Shown: positions 7,519 to 16,284 of the stretch, one piece after another | Numbering within the stretch: position 1 is the first letter of the stretch | Layout of the letters: each line of letters opens with the position of its first letter | NCBI GenBank assembly: GCA_023512345.1 | Contig: JAILZT010000004.1 | Span: forward strand, 248,001 to 312,000 | Direction of reading: 5' to 3' | Length of the DNA stretch: 64,000 nucleotides | Source of the DNA: Paenibacillus sp. | GTDB taxonomy: Bacteria; Bacillota; Bacilli; Paenibacillales; Paenibacillaceae | Notes under the pieces: generated by a model | What the model was told of the DNA's origin: nothing | Database searches by the model: none | The model's input: only the letters and a program-made list of their open reading frames with translations | Translations under genes and position numbers: made by a program

Positions 7519-10185
7519 ATGGACAAGTTGATTCTTATAGATGGCAACAATATTATTTACAGGGCGTTCTTCGCAATGCCTCCGTTAACCAATACAGCAG
7601 GGAAGCCGACAAACGCGGTATATGGATTTACAACGATGATGCTGCGTTTGATTGATGAACATAAACCGACCCATATGATCGTGGCTTTTGACGCGGGCAA
7701 GGTGACTTTCCGCCATGAAGGGTATCAGGATTATAAAGGCGGCAGAGAAAAAACTCCACCGGAGCTATCAGAACAATTCCCGATGTTGAAGGAGCTGTTG
7801 CGTGACCTGGGTGTACCGCAATTCGAGATTGGAAGCTACGAGGCCGATGATATTATCGGCACTATCTCCCGTGAAGCCGATGAGCAGGGCCGCCAGGTTT
7901 TGATCGTATCCGGAGACAAGGACATGCTGCAGCTTGCCTCGGACCACACAACCATAGCTTTAATCCGCAAGGGTGTAACCGAAGTAGAGCTCTATGGACC
8001 TGAGCAAATTCGCGAGAAGTATAACCTGACGCCGGAACAAATTATTGATCTTAAGGGACTTATGGGAGATGCAAGCGATAATATTCCCGGAGTCCCAGGT
8101 GTGGGGGAGAAGACAGCTCTGAAGCTGCTTCACCAGTTCGGCTCTGTAGAGGGAGTGCTCGCTGGAACGGGTGAGCTTAAAGGCAAGATGAAGGAGAAGC
8201 TGGAGGCCCATGCGGAAGACGCCGTGATGAGTAAGAAGCTGGCAACCATCCACCGCGAAGTTCCGCTGGAACACACGTGGGAAGATATGGTCTTTACGGG
8301 CTTGAACAAGGATACAGCCGGTCCTGCACTGGCAAAGCTTGAGTTCAAATCCCTGCTGGAACGGTTATCCTTAAGTGCGAATGGACCTGCTGGAACCGGT
8401 TCGGAAGGTGACTCCACACCAGAAGCTGAACTAGATATTACAATTGTAGATGAAGGGAACCTGGCTGAGCTTCTGACCAAGCTGTCAGGTATTTCTGCGC
8501 TGCATGTAGAGACGAACGGAGAGAACCCACATCGCTCTGAAGTGATTGGACTGGCCCTGTCCTCTGAGGAACGGCATTACTTTGTGCCGATACTATTGCT
8601 TAAGAGCCCAGCAGCGGATGAATTACGGGCTTGGCTGAGTGATGAGACCACACCAAAGAGCGGCTATGATCTGCATCGTGCGGATCTGGCCCTGCATTGG
8701 GAGGGCATTCCTTTTGCCGGAGCTGCACATGATGTGCAATTGGCTGCTTATCTGCTGGATCCTACAGAGGCTAATCAGAATCTGAACAACCTCACAGCAA
8801 AATACGGATTACCACATTTGTCGGCGGATGAGGATGTTTTTGGCAAAGGTGCCAAGTATAAAATCCCTGAATTAGAGGTGCTCGGTACTCATGTGGCCCG
8901 TAAGAGTGCCACCGTTCTGGGAATTGTTTTGAAGCAGCAACAGGAGCTTGTAGATACAGATATGAAAGGTTTATTCGAGGATTTAGAAATGCCTTTATCA
9001 CGTATACTTGCAGATATGGAGAAGCAAGGCATCGCTGTGAACAAAGAAGATTTGAAAGAGCTCGGTAAAGAGTTTGAATGGCAAATTTCTAAGTTGGTCA
9101 CGGAAATATATGAAATATGCGGTACAGAGTTTAATTTGAACTCACCGAAGCAGCTTGGAGAAATTCTATTTGTGAAGCTGGGCTTGCCTGTCGTCAAAAA
9201 AACAAAAACAGGATACTCAACCGATGCAGAGGTACTTGAGAAGCTGGCGCCTTACCACGATGTGGTACGCTTGATTTTGCAATATCGTACCCTTGCCAAG
9301 CTTCAGTCCACATATGTCGAAGGGTTACTTAAGGAAATTTCACCTGTGACTGGAAAAGTACACACCTTTTATCGGCAAACGATTGCAGCCACGGGACGGC
9401 TTAGCAGCCAATTCCCTAACCTGCAGAACATCCCGATTCGACTGGAGGAAGGCCGCAAAATCCGTAAGGTATTTGTTCCTTCCGAGCCTGGTTGGACGAT
9501 TCTGGCCGCGGATTATTCACAAATCGAGTTGCGTGTTCTGGCCCATATTTCAGATGATGAGCGGTTGAAAGAAGCTTTCCTACAGGATATGGATATTCAC
9601 ACGAAAACAGCGATGGATGTTTTTGGTGTTACCGCAGAACAAGTAGATAGTAATATGCGCCGTTCCGCTAAGGCCGTTAACTTTGGTATTGTCTACGGAA
9701 TTAGTGACTACGGCTTGTCGCAGAATTTAAATATTACGCGGAAGGAAGCTTCCCATTTTATAGAACAGTATTTTGAAGTGTTCCAGGGTGTGCGCCGTTA
9801 TATGGATGATATCGTCGTTGAGGCGAAGAAGAAGGGGTATGTAACTACACTGCTGGAGCGCCGCCGTTATCTGCCTGAGATTAACGCCAGTAATTTCAAT
9901 CTGCGCTCGTTCGCAGAACGTACAGCGATGAACACACCTATTCAAGGTACGGCTGCAGATATTATTAAGCTGGCTATGGTGCATATGGATAAAGCCCTGT
10001 TCGAACGTCAACTTAAGTCGCGGATGCTGCTTCAGGTTCACGATGAGTTGGTCTTCGAAGTTCCGGAGGATGAACTGGAGCTTATGAAAACTCTTTTACC
10101 AGAAGTTATGGAGGGTGCACTGAAGTTGTCCGTTCCACTCAAGGCTGAGGTAAGTTATGGAAGCAACTGGTATGAGGCGAAATAG
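7519..10185 (+). CDS. polA: DNA polymerase I
   Basis: Repair and Okazaki-fragment processing polymerase, 888 aa. The N-terminal 5'-3' exonuclease (about 1-290) has LIDGNNIIYRAFFA, YEADDIIGT and GDASDNIPGVPGVGEKTA. The central 3'-5' exonuclease-like domain is degenerate: the first catalytic Asp is His in LHVETNGEN, and the later Asp positions are also lost. The polymerase domain is intact, with AADYSQIELRVLAHIS (motif A), RRSAKAVNFGIVYGIS (motif B) and LLQVHDELVFEVP (motif C). Proofreading is therefore probably absent, as known for B. stearothermophilus Pol I. GAGGTG precedes the ATG. It begins a run polA-mutM-ytaF-coaE. Confidence 0.96.
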   Translation: MDKLILIDGNNIIYRAFFAMPPLTNTAGKPTNAVYGFTTMMLRLIDEHKPTHMIVAFDAGKVTFRHEGYQDYKGGREKTPPELSEQFPMLKELLRDLGVPQFEIGSYEADDIIGTISREADEQGRQVLIVSGDKDMLQLASDHTTIALIRKGVTEVELYGPEQIREKYNLTPEQIIDLKGLMGDASDNIPGVPGVGEKTALKLLHQFGSVEGVLAGTGELKGKMKEKLEAHAEDAVMSKKLATIHREVPLEHTWEDMVFTGLNKDTAGPALAKLEFKSLLERLSLSANGPAGTGSEGDSTPEAELDITIVDEGNLAELLTKLSGISALHVETNGENPHRSEVIGLALSSEERHYFVPILLLKSPAADELRAWLSDETTPKSGYDLHRADLALHWEGIPFAGAAHDVQLAAYLLDPTEANQNLNNLTAKYGLPHLSADEDVFGKGAKYKIPELEVLGTHVARKSATVLGIVLKQQQELVDTDMKGLFEDLEMPLSRILADMEKQGIAVNKEDLKELGKEFEWQISKLVTEIYEICGTEFNLNSPKQLGEILFVKLGLPVVKKTKTGYSTDAEVLEKLAPYHDVVRLILQYRTLAKLQSTYVEGLLKEISPVTGKVHTFYRQTIAATGRLSSQFPNLQNIPIRLEEGRKIRKVFVPSEPGWTILAADYSQIELRVLAHISDDERLKEAFLQDMDIHTKTAMDVFGVTAEQVDSNMRRSAKAVNFGIVYGISDYGLSQNLNITRKEASHFIEQYFEVFQGVRRYMDDIVVEAKKKGYVTTLLERRRYLPEINASNFNLRSFAERTAMNTPIQGTAADIIKLAMVHMDKALFERQLKSRMLLQVHDELVFEVPEDELELMKTLLPEVMEGALKLSVPLKAEVSYGSNWYEAK

Positions 10186-10236
10186 GCTCCCGCATACTAT
10201 CTATATCCGTTATAATGGAGTAGAGGTGAAGACATC

Positions 10237-11082
10237 ATGCCGGAATTGCCGGAAGTAGAGACCGTAAGAAGAACCTTGAATGCACTCGTTAAAGGCAAGC
10301 AAATTGAGCATGTAACCGTCCGTTTGGCTCGGATTATTCAGCGACCGGACGATATTCAGGCCTTTGCCCATCTGTTGGCAGGTCATAGCATTATAGATGT
10401 ACAGCGGAGAGGTAAGTTTTTGCGCATTATGCTGGACGGGCTGGTAATTGTTTCTCATCTACGGATGGAGGGGCGTTACGGCCTGTATAGCAGCAAGGAC
10501 CCTTTGGACAAGCATACGCATGTCATTTTTCATTTTACGGACGGTAGTGAACTGCGTTACAACGATGTGCGTCAGTTTGGTACGATGCACTTGTTCCAGG
10601 AGGGTGAAGATTTATTGCTCCCGCCTCTAAATAAGCTTGGGTCTGAACCTCTAGATCCTTCCTTTACATTGGAGAGATTTAAGGCGATTATATCGGGGAA
10701 AAGCACCAAAATTAAGTCGCTGCTGCTCAATCAGGAATATGTGGTTGGCATCGGTAATATCTATGTAGATGAGTCGCTGCACCGGGCAGGCATCCATCCG
10801 GAAGACAGCGCCAAGTCTTTACACAATGATCAATTGGATAAGCTGTATGAAGCTATTGTGTCCATATTGACAGAAGCTGTGAATGCCGGAGGCTCATCTG
10901 TTAAATCCTACGTGAATGGACAAGGGGAGAGCGGAACGTTCCAGCAGCAATTGCTGATCTATGGGCGCAAAGACCAACCCTGTACTTCCTGCAGTACCAT
11001 GATCGAAAAGACGGTTGTCGGTGGACGAGGCACGCATTTTTGTCCAAACTGTCAGGTGCCTAGCATATCTTCAATGCAATAA
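10237..11082 (+). CDS. mutM: Formamidopyrimidine-DNA glycosylase (Fpg)
   Basis: Base-excision repair enzyme that removes 8-oxoguanine and formamidopyrimidines and nicks the abasic site. It has the Pro2-Glu3 catalytic terminus (MPELPEVETVRR), the helix-two-turn-helix region (QEYVVGIGNIYVDE) and a C-terminal zinc finger of the pattern CTSC...CPNC. The 281-aa length is normal. GAGGTGA lies ten bases before the ATG. It sits 51 bp after polA, the conserved Bacillales order. Confidence 0.95.
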   Translation: MPELPEVETVRRTLNALVKGKQIEHVTVRLARIIQRPDDIQAFAHLLAGHSIIDVQRRGKFLRIMLDGLVIVSHLRMEGRYGLYSSKDPLDKHTHVIFHFTDGSELRYNDVRQFGTMHLFQEGEDLLLPPLNKLGSEPLDPSFTLERFKAIISGKSTKIKSLLLNQEYVVGIGNIYVDESLHRAGIHPEDSAKSLHNDQLDKLYEAIVSILTEAVNAGGSSVKSYVNGQGESGTFQQQLLIYGRKDQPCTSCSTMIEKTVVGGRGTHFCPNCQVPSISSMQ

Positions 11083-11231
11083 GAAGCAATTCCTTGAGAA
11101 TCATGCGGCTGTAAAAGGGAAGCACCCTCTGCCTGTACCGCCCATATACTGGGTGAAGAATGCTGAATACAGCGAACGGTTGTTGCCGGAGTGATCCGCC
11201 AGTTGCCGGTTCTTCACGGGAGGGATTGCGG

Positions 11232-11906
11232 GTGCTCAGCCCATTTTTTTCACTATTGCTGTTAGCTTTTGCTTTGAGTCTAGATGGTTTTGGTGTCGGG
11301 ATTACATATGGTTTACGTAAAATGAAGATCCCGCTGCTCTCGATTCTCATTATCTCGCTCTGTTCGGGCGTGGTTATTTGTGTCTCTATGCAGGTTGGAG
11401 TGCTCTTAGCCCGGGTTGTTTCTCCACATGTCGCTTCGGTGGTCGGAGCTGTCATTCTTGTCTTAATGGGTGGTTGGTCACTGGTACAAATGCTCATGCA
11501 AAAGGAACAAGATCATGAAGATATGGATACACTGCCATTGAAGTTGTTAGAACCATTAGATAAACCCGCTGTATTTTCACTTGAACTTCGCCACTTGGGG
11601 ATTGTAATTCAAATTCTGCGTACTCCATCTTCAGCAGATATGGACGATTCTGGCAGTATTTCTTCAGCTGAAGCGATGGTTCTAGGTATTGCGCTCTCAC
11701 TGGATGCCTTTGGAGCGGGCCTTGGTGCAGCGCTGCTTGGGTTTCATCCGGTATGGACATCACTGTTCATTGCCATGTTCAGTGGAACCTTTCTGGTGAT
11801 AGGTATGAAGACGGGGCTTCGATTTGCCGGTAGCTATTGGATGAAGCGTGCGGCGGTATTGCCTGCTTTAATGTTAATTTTTATGGGAATAATGAAGCTG
11901 TTATGA
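11232..11906 (+). CDS. ytaF: YtaF sporulation-associated membrane protein
   Basis: Integral membrane protein of about 224 aa, built as two related halves. Each half starts with a Leu/Ala-rich helix containing an Asp (FALSLDGFGVGITYG and IALSLDAFGAGLGAA). This repeat resembles MntP-type efflux proteins and defines the YtaF family; the substrate is not established. A GTG at 11232 with GGGAGGG seven bases upstream is preferred over the ATG at 11160, which lacks a ribosome binding site and would add a non-hydrophobic tail. The 149 bp before it, after mutM, hold nothing else I can recognise. It is probably translationally coupled to coaE. Confidence 0.85.
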   Translation: MLSPFFSLLLLAFALSLDGFGVGITYGLRKMKIPLLSILIISLCSGVVICVSMQVGVLLARVVSPHVASVVGAVILVLMGGWSLVQMLMQKEQDHEDMDTLPLKLLEPLDKPAVFSLELRHLGIVIQILRTPSSADMDDSGSISSAEAMVLGIALSLDAFGAGLGAALLGFHPVWTSLFIAMFSGTFLVIGMKTGLRFAGSYWMKRAAVLPALMLIFMGIMKLL

Positions 11907-11916
11907 GGTGAATAGC

Positions 11917-12513
11917 ATGATTATGGGCTTAACCGGAGGCATTGCATCCGGAAAAAGCACGGTGTCCGCATTATTTGTGAACAAGGGGGCAAAGCTGGTT
12001 GACGCAGATGTCATTGCCAGAGAGGTTATGCTCCCCGGACATCAAGTGCTGGCTGCCACTGTGCGCCATTTCGGACAGGGTATCCTATCCCCGGATGGAA
12101 CCCTGGATCGAGCCAAGCTGGGTGAAATCGTATTTCGTGACCCAGAGGCCAGACAAACCTTAAATGATTTGACGCATCCAGCGATTCGTCAGGAGATACG
12201 AAGCCGTATGCAGGAGCTGGATCAACAAGAGCCGGAGAAGTTAATTATTGTGGATATCCCGCTGCTGTATGAGTCCAATCTGCAGGGGATGTTCGAGGAG
12301 ATTGTAGTTGTGTATGTGCCGCGGGAGGTGCAGCTTACGCGATTAATGCAGCGTAATAACTGGTCAAGGGAGAAGGCGGAAGATCTGTTGAACGCCCAGA
12401 TGGATATTGAACTAAAACGCAGTAAAGCTAGCTATGTCATCGACAATAGCGGGGATCTGGCGCATACTGAAATGCAGGTTGCAGCAATGTGGGACAGGCT
12501 GGGATTGGTATGA
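11917..12513 (+). CDS. coaE: Dephospho-CoA kinase
   Basis: Last step of coenzyme A synthesis: phosphorylates the 3' hydroxyl of dephospho-CoA. The P-loop is GLTGGIASGKST at the N-terminus, followed by LVDADVIAREV and VDIPLLYESN (substrate-binding region) and the lid RLMQRNNWSREKAEDLL. The ATG at 11917 is read from GAGGTG at 11905-11910, which overlaps the ytaF stop. A GTG at 11908 is an alternative start. The product is 198 aa. Confidence 0.93.
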   Translation: MIMGLTGGIASGKSTVSALFVNKGAKLVDADVIAREVMLPGHQVLAATVRHFGQGILSPDGTLDRAKLGEIVFRDPEARQTLNDLTHPAIRQEIRSRMQELDQQEPEKLIIVDIPLLYESNLQGMFEEIVVVYVPREVQLTRLMQRNNWSREKAEDLLNAQMDIELKRSKASYVIDNSGDLAHTEMQVAAMWDRLGLV

Positions 12514-13073
12514 GGTGGCTGCGTAAAAAAAGAGTACTGCTGTTATTATTCACTGGATTTACCGCTATTTTATTTCTGAGTACGAACTGGATGTCTTGGT
12601 TTTATCCGATTCATTATAAAGCCGAAATTCGCAAACACAGTCTAACCTACAATATAGATCCGTTTCTTGTGGCTGCGATCATTCGTGTAGAGACCAATTA
12701 TAAAACCGGTCGTGAGTCTAAGAAGGGTGCACTGGGTCTCATGCAGCTCATGCCTGATACGGCAACCTGGGCTCTTGAAAAGGCCAAGCTCCCAGATGTG
12801 TCTCTGGATCGTTTAAATCACGAATCTTCTGTAAATATTGAGCTTGGGACATGGTATTTGCGCTCTCTTACCCGACAGTTTGAAGGGAATCGTATAGCCG
12901 TAATTGCTGCCTATAATGCCGGACCCGGAAATGTACAGCATTGGCTCGAAGAGGGGACTTGGGACGGGACCGAGGAATCAATTAAGAATATTCCCATAGG
13001 TGAAACACGTCATTACGTCCAGCGGGTAATTTATTATTATGATCAATACACGGATATTTACAGTGAGTTTTAA
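12510..13073 (+). CDS. Membrane-anchored lytic transglycosylase (Slt-type)
   Basis: Peptidoglycan-cleaving lytic transglycosylase of the Slt70/MltE type, held outside the membrane by an N-terminal signal anchor (about 8-26, after the basic MRWLRKKR). The catalytic Glu is Glu61 in AIIRVETNYKTG. The conserved GALGLMQLMPDTATWA, NIELGTWYL and AAYNAGPGNVQHWL motifs follow. Its ATG overlaps the coaE stop (ATGA), so translation is coupled. B. subtilis has an equivalent gene near coaE. The natural role is likely wall remodelling. Confidence 0.9.
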   Translation: MRWLRKKRVLLLLFTGFTAILFLSTNWMSWFYPIHYKAEIRKHSLTYNIDPFLVAAIIRVETNYKTGRESKKGALGLMQLMPDTATWALEKAKLPDVSLDRLNHESSVNIELGTWYLRSLTRQFEGNRIAVIAAYNAGPGNVQHWLEEGTWDGTEESIKNIPIGETRHYVQRVIYYYDQYTDIYSEF

Positions 13074-13086
13074 GCCTATCTTTAGG

Positions 13087-13132
13087 AAAAAGAAGCATTG
13101 AACAGCCCGAAAGCCGTTCAATACTTCTTTTA
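13087..13132. terminator. Bidirectional terminator between transglycosylase and SASP genes
   Basis: AAGAAGCATTGAAC pairs with GTTCAATACTTCTT with one mismatch. The stem has A-rich sequence on the left and T-rich on the right, so it can serve both convergent genes. Confidence 0.75.
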
Positions 13133-13153
13133 GGAAAGCTTATCGTGACAGGA

Positions 13154-13372
13154 TTATTGGAATTGTCCTGCCAGTTGTTGTTCAGCCAGGGTTACAAGAC
13201 GTTTAGTGATGTAACCACCGATCGAACCGTTTTCATAAGAAGTTTTATTGCCTTGGTAACCATCAGGGGAAAGAGTGATTCCTAGTTCTTGGGCAACTTC
13301 AAATTTCAGTTGTTCCAAGGCTGCGCTTGATCTTGGCGCTACCAGGTTATTGGAGCTTCTGTTTTGGCTCAT
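13154..13372 (-). CDS. Alpha/beta-type small acid-soluble spore protein
   Basis: A 72-residue DNA-coating protein of the dormant spore, made in the forespore and degraded at germination. It shows the family pattern [20 protein letters not shown] followed by ELGI, the GPR protease site, then [24 protein letters not shown] precedes the ATG on the reverse strand. The gene proves an endospore former and is very likely under sigma-G control, although no clear sigma-G promoter was identified. Confidence 0.93.
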   Translation of the reverse strand: MSQNRSSNNLVAPRSSAALEQLKFEVAQELGITLSPDGYQGNKTSYENGSIGGYITKRLVTLAEQQLAGQFQ

Positions 13373-13537
13373 TGCTGTTCACCTCCTATCGGTTTGTAAC
13401 TGTATTATGTGCTGGACTTGTTATATTCATAACTATAAATAAACGGTGTTTTATGGAAAAAAGAATTAACGAGTCTAAAGCCTGATTCTGCTGGGGTGAA
13501 CAGCTAACTATTTTGTAAAAGGGAAGTGATAAAACTT

Positions 13538-14014
13538 ATGAAATGCCCATACTGTGATCATACAAACACTAAGGTGCTGGACTCGCGTCCTGCGAACGAG
13601 AATAAGTCTATTCGCCGCAGGCGTGAATGCGAGGGCTGCAGCAAGCGTTTTACAACGTTTGAGATGATTGAAGAGACTCCTCTGATCGTCATTAAGAAGG
13701 ATGGGAGCCGAGAGGAATTCAGCCGTGATAAAATACTCCGTGGTCTCATTCGCGCTTGTGAGAAACGTCCTGTATCTGTAGAGCAGCTGGAGATGATCGT
13801 ATCTGAGGTTGAGAAATCCCTGCGTGGTATCGCTGTAGCAGAAGTGGACAGCCAGCAGATCGGTGAATTGGTGATGGAACAGCTCTATCCGGTGGATGAA
13901 GTCGCTTATGTTCGCTTCGCGTCGGTGTACCGCCAATTTAAAGACATAAACATGTTTATGAAAGAACTTAAGGGACTGCTCTCGAAGAGTACATCCGAAT
14001 TTGGCGGATTGTAA
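13538..14014 (+). CDS. nrdR: NrdR transcriptional repressor of ribonucleotide reductase genes
   Basis: ATP/dATP-sensing repressor of nrd genes, 158 aa. An N-terminal zinc ribbon with Cys3, Cys6, Cys31 and Cys34 (MKCPYC and CEGC) is followed by [17 protein letters not shown] and an ATP-cone domain ([26 protein letters not shown]). The ATG at 13538 follows GGGAAGTG. An in-frame GTG at 13526 is less likely, since the family starts at the zinc ribbon. Its place near coaE is conserved in Bacillales. Confidence 0.95.
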   Translation: MKCPYCDHTNTKVLDSRPANENKSIRRRRECEGCSKRFTTFEMIEETPLIVIKKDGSREEFSRDKILRGLIRACEKRPVSVEQLEMIVSEVEKSLRGIAVAEVDSQQIGELVMEQLYPVDEVAYVRFASVYRQFKDINMFMKELKGLLSKSTSEFGGL

Positions 14015-14053
14015 AATGCGGCGATTTCTTAATATATAAGAAGAAACGGCTGA

Positions 14054-14073
14054 GCCGTCCTTTTATGGACGGC
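14054..14073 (+). terminator. Hairpin after nrdR, possible weak terminator
   Basis: GCCGTCC pairs with GGACGGC around TTTTAT. It has no T-tract, so termination is uncertain. Confidence 0.35.
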
Positions 14074-14146
14074 ACCCGGTTCTCGCAGAAATAAAAGGAT
14101 AAATTATATTGTGAAACATATAAATTCTTATATTTTAAAAAAAGTG

Positions 14147-14175
14147 TTGACATTGAGATCGTTTTTTTATATTAT
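14147..14175 (+). promoter_or_regulatory. Promoter of the tRNA-Ala/tRNA-Lys operon
   Basis: A consensus TTGACA (14147-14152) is separated by exactly 17 bases from TATTAT (14170-14175), in an AT-rich setting about 80 bases before the first tRNA. It is a strong vegetative (sigma-A) promoter. Confidence 0.8.
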
Positions 14176-14252
14176 ATAGAAGTCGCCTACGGAGCTTAAG
14201 CTTAGCGAAGTGGCTGGTTTATCGCTCAAACGGAGCATTTTAATTCGCACTT

Positions 14253-14328
14253 GGGGCCTTAGCTCAGCTGGGAGAGCGCATCGCTGGCAGCGATGAGGTC
14301 AGGGGTTCGATCCCCCTAGGCTCCACCA
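14253..14328 (+). tRNA. tRNA-Ala (anticodon GGC)
   Basis: A complete 76-nt cloverleaf: acceptor stem GGGGCCT/AGGCTCC with one G-T pair, D arm GCTC...GAGC, anticodon stem CATCG/CGATG with loop CTGGCAG, T arm AGGGG-TTCGATC-CCCCT. The 3' ACCA is encoded. Confidence 0.95.
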
Positions 14329-14341
14329 AATTTCATATTAT

Positions 14342-14414
14342 GGACTCTTAGCTCAGTTGGTAGAGCAGTAGACTCTTAATCTATTTGTCCAGGGTTCGAG
14401 CCCCTGAGAGTCCA
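14342..14414 (+). tRNA. tRNA-Lys (anticodon CTT)
   Basis: A complete 73-nt cloverleaf: acceptor GGACTCT/AGAGTCC, D arm GCTC...GAGC, anticodon stem GTAGA/TCTAT with loop CTCTTAA, T arm CAGGG-TTCGAGC-CCCTG. CCA is not encoded. Its 3' half and terminator recur 8.5 kb downstream (see 22838-22941). Confidence 0.95.
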
Positions 14415-14447
14415 TCCTAGAAGAAACGGCAGAAATGCCGTTTTTTT
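14387..14447 (+). repeat. Left copy of a 61-bp direct repeat (att-like, tRNA-Lys 3' end plus terminator)
   Basis: The segment from GTCCAGGGTTCGAGCCCC in the T arm through the terminator T-run is repeated at 22881-22941. There is one base change (AGAGTCCA here, AGAGTTCA there). Confidence 0.8.
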
Positions 14448-14448
14448 T
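14425..14448 (+). terminator. Terminator of the tRNA operon
   Basis: AACGGCA-GAAA-TGCCGTT is followed by eight Ts. It is part of the direct repeat. Confidence 0.9.
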
Positions 14449-14577
14449 GTGTTGTTTTGTGGTATAAAATTTGAAGTTAACCTGATAATGAAATAATGGA
14501 TTTAAAATAATTATTGGCTCAACACCAAAATCAGTGCTTGACAGATGATGGGAAGGACAGAAGGCCGTTACGCCTCA

Positions 14578-14764
14578 ATAGAGGGAATTTCTCCCTCTAT
14601 TTCTGCACCCGGCACCCCTTTTGGGCAATTAGAGGGAATTTTGCCCGCTAATTTTGAGAATATACCACTTTATGGCGGTATGGGTAAGATTAGAGGGATA
14701 TTTTCCCCTTGATCTCAAAATAAAGGTGTTTTCGTCGGTATTAGCGGGCATTTTTCCCTCTAAT
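14578..14764. repeat. Four tandem-spaced imperfect palindromes (TTAGAGGGAATTTTTCCCTCTAA type)
   Basis: In the otherwise gene-free stretch 14449-14890, a 23-26 bp palindrome of the form TTAGAGGG...CCCTCTAA occurs at 14578-14600, 14628-14652, 14689-14713 and 14740-14764. Centres are about 51, 61 and 51 bases apart. The copies differ by compensating and non-compensating changes (for example GCGGGC and CCCCTTG). An ORF read across them (14654-14854) has no ribosome binding site and is not believed. Confidence 0.75.
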
Positions 14765-14890
14765 TCTCCAAAGAATTGGTCCGCAACCCCGAATCGGCCA
14801 CGCACTCATTTCGAGAAAGAGCCATTTGTTGGCGGTGAAATTTCATTAATCTAAAAATAGAGTGATATTGAAAATAGTAGGATGAAACGC

Positions 14891-16117
14891 TTAACGTCCT
14901 CGCGTTTTCGACTCAATATCTGTCTTAGTAGTTCTTTTCTCGGTGAAAAAATAAACTAAAGCTAAGAACGGCAAGATGGTTCCAATGAGAGATGTGAGCT
15001 TCCAGCCCCCCTGAGTATAAGACCAAGCGCCTAAGGATGATCCGATGGCTCCACCTAAAAAGAACATAGACATAAATAGTCCGTTTAGACGTCCTCTCGC
15101 TTCATTTCCTATCGAATAAATCGCACGTTGACTAATAACAAGATTAACCGACACGGCCATATCGAGTGTAAATGCGGATACAAAGAGAAGAATCAGAGCA
15201 GGGGTCGAATAGCTTTGGAACAAATGAATGAGCAAAAATGACAAGATGGCAACCGTGATGGCTAGCCCCGTTAATAATTTCCCCCAGCCTTTATCGGCTA
15301 ATCTTCCGGCAATGGGTGCAGCAATTGCGCCACCTACACCCACTAACGCAAACCATGCTATACCTCCCTGGGACATTCCAAAATGATCAGCCAAATGTAA
15401 AGGAACAACCGTCCAAAATAGACTGAAGGCTCCAAATAAACAAGCTTGATATAGTGCGCGACGTCGTAATATAGGTGTTTGTCGTAATATGGCGCCTAAA
15501 GAAATAATTAGTTTACCGTAGCTTACCTTAGGAGACGGCTTTCGCTCCGGAAGAACGTACGCTAGGAGAGTAGTCAATAGAGAAATAACAATTGCAGATA
15601 TAACAAATATGGCTCTCCAGCCCCAAAGACTGGTTATAAGGCTAGCCAATGGTCGTGCAAGCATAATTCCTAGTAAGAGGCCGCTCATCACATTACCGAC
15701 CACGCGGCCGCGTTGATCTTCAGACGCTAAATAGGCGGCGAATGGCACCAAAATTTGAGCTACTACAGATCCAATTCCAATAAATAGAGATGCGATTATA
15801 AATAACGGCCCATTAGGCGCGAATGCGGCAGTTATCAGTGCGCCAATTGCAAGAATAAGCATAAAAACCGAGAGACGCCGATTTTCAATGACGTCGCTTA
15901 GCGGTACGATGAACAGCAGCCCGACAACATAACCGACTTGAGTCACGGTAACAATTAATCCTGCCGTTGTAAGTGTAAGGCCCATTGCATCGCGGATAGG
16001 TCCAACTAGAGTTTGAGCGTAATAGAGATTGGCGACGATAAGGCCGCACGCGGCTGCCAACAGAACCATCATCCAACTTGATATACGACTGTCTTGATTA
16101 GCTTGTTCTTTTCGCAT
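14891..16117 (-). CDS. MFS drug/metabolite exporter (DHA1 type)
   Basis: A 408-aa, 12-helix major facilitator. The N-terminal half carries IVANLYYAQTLVGPI and the loop-2/3 motif PLSDVIENRR. The loop after helix 8 carries GRLADKGWGKLL. This is the layout of small-molecule:H+ antiporters that expel drugs or toxic metabolites across the membrane; the substrate cannot be told. AGGAGGG sits just before the ATG on the reverse strand. It is divergent from a TetR repressor with three palindromic sites between them, so it is very likely repressed by that protein. Confidence 0.85.
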   Translation of the reverse strand: MRKEQANQDSRISSWMMVLLAAACGLIVANLYYAQTLVGPIRDAMGLTLTTAGLIVTVTQVGYVVGLLFIVPLSDVIENRRLSVFMLILAIGALITAAFAPNGPLFIIASLFIGIGSVVAQILVPFAAYLASEDQRGRVVGNVMSGLLLGIMLARPLASLITSLWGWRAIFVISAIVISLLTTLLAYVLPERKPSPKVSYGKLIISLGAILRQTPILRRRALYQACLFGAFSLFWTVVPLHLADHFGMSQGGIAWFALVGVGGAIAAPIAGRLADKGWGKLLTGLAITVAILSFLLIHLFQSYSTPALILLFVSAFTLDMAVSVNLVISQRAIYSIGNEARGRLNGLFMSMFFLGGAIGSSLGAWSYTQGGWKLTSLIGTILPFLALVYFFTEKRTTKTDIESKTRGR

Positions 16118-16135
16118 TATAACCCTCCTATAAAT

Positions 16136-16237
16136 ACTAAACGTTTAGTTTTTAATATATCTAAAATAATATACAGAACGTACCGTTTTGTAAATAGGCT
16201 TTTTTTAGGATTTATTATTTTGTATACTGAACGTATA
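16136..16237. promoter_or_regulatory. Operator sites shared by the MFS gene and its TetR repressor
   Basis: Three related elements centred on AACGT lie between the divergent genes. They are a perfect 14-bp palindrome ACTAAACGTTTAGT (16136-16149), ACAGAACGTACCGTTTTGT (16173-16191) and TATACTGAACGTATA (16223-16237). The recurrence of A-ACGT suggests binding sites of the adjacent TetR protein. Confidence 0.65.
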
Positions 16238-16284
16238 GATTATTTATAGATGCCTACTGAATACACAAAAAGAGGAGAATTCAT

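Noticed and set aside
14578..14764. Possible CRISPR array
   Set aside because: The units are palindromes of varying sequence with unequal spacing and only four copies, and there are no cas genes.
14654..14854. 66-codon ORF across the palindromic repeats
   Set aside because: It has no ribosome binding site and no recognisable pattern, and it is made of the repeat sequence.
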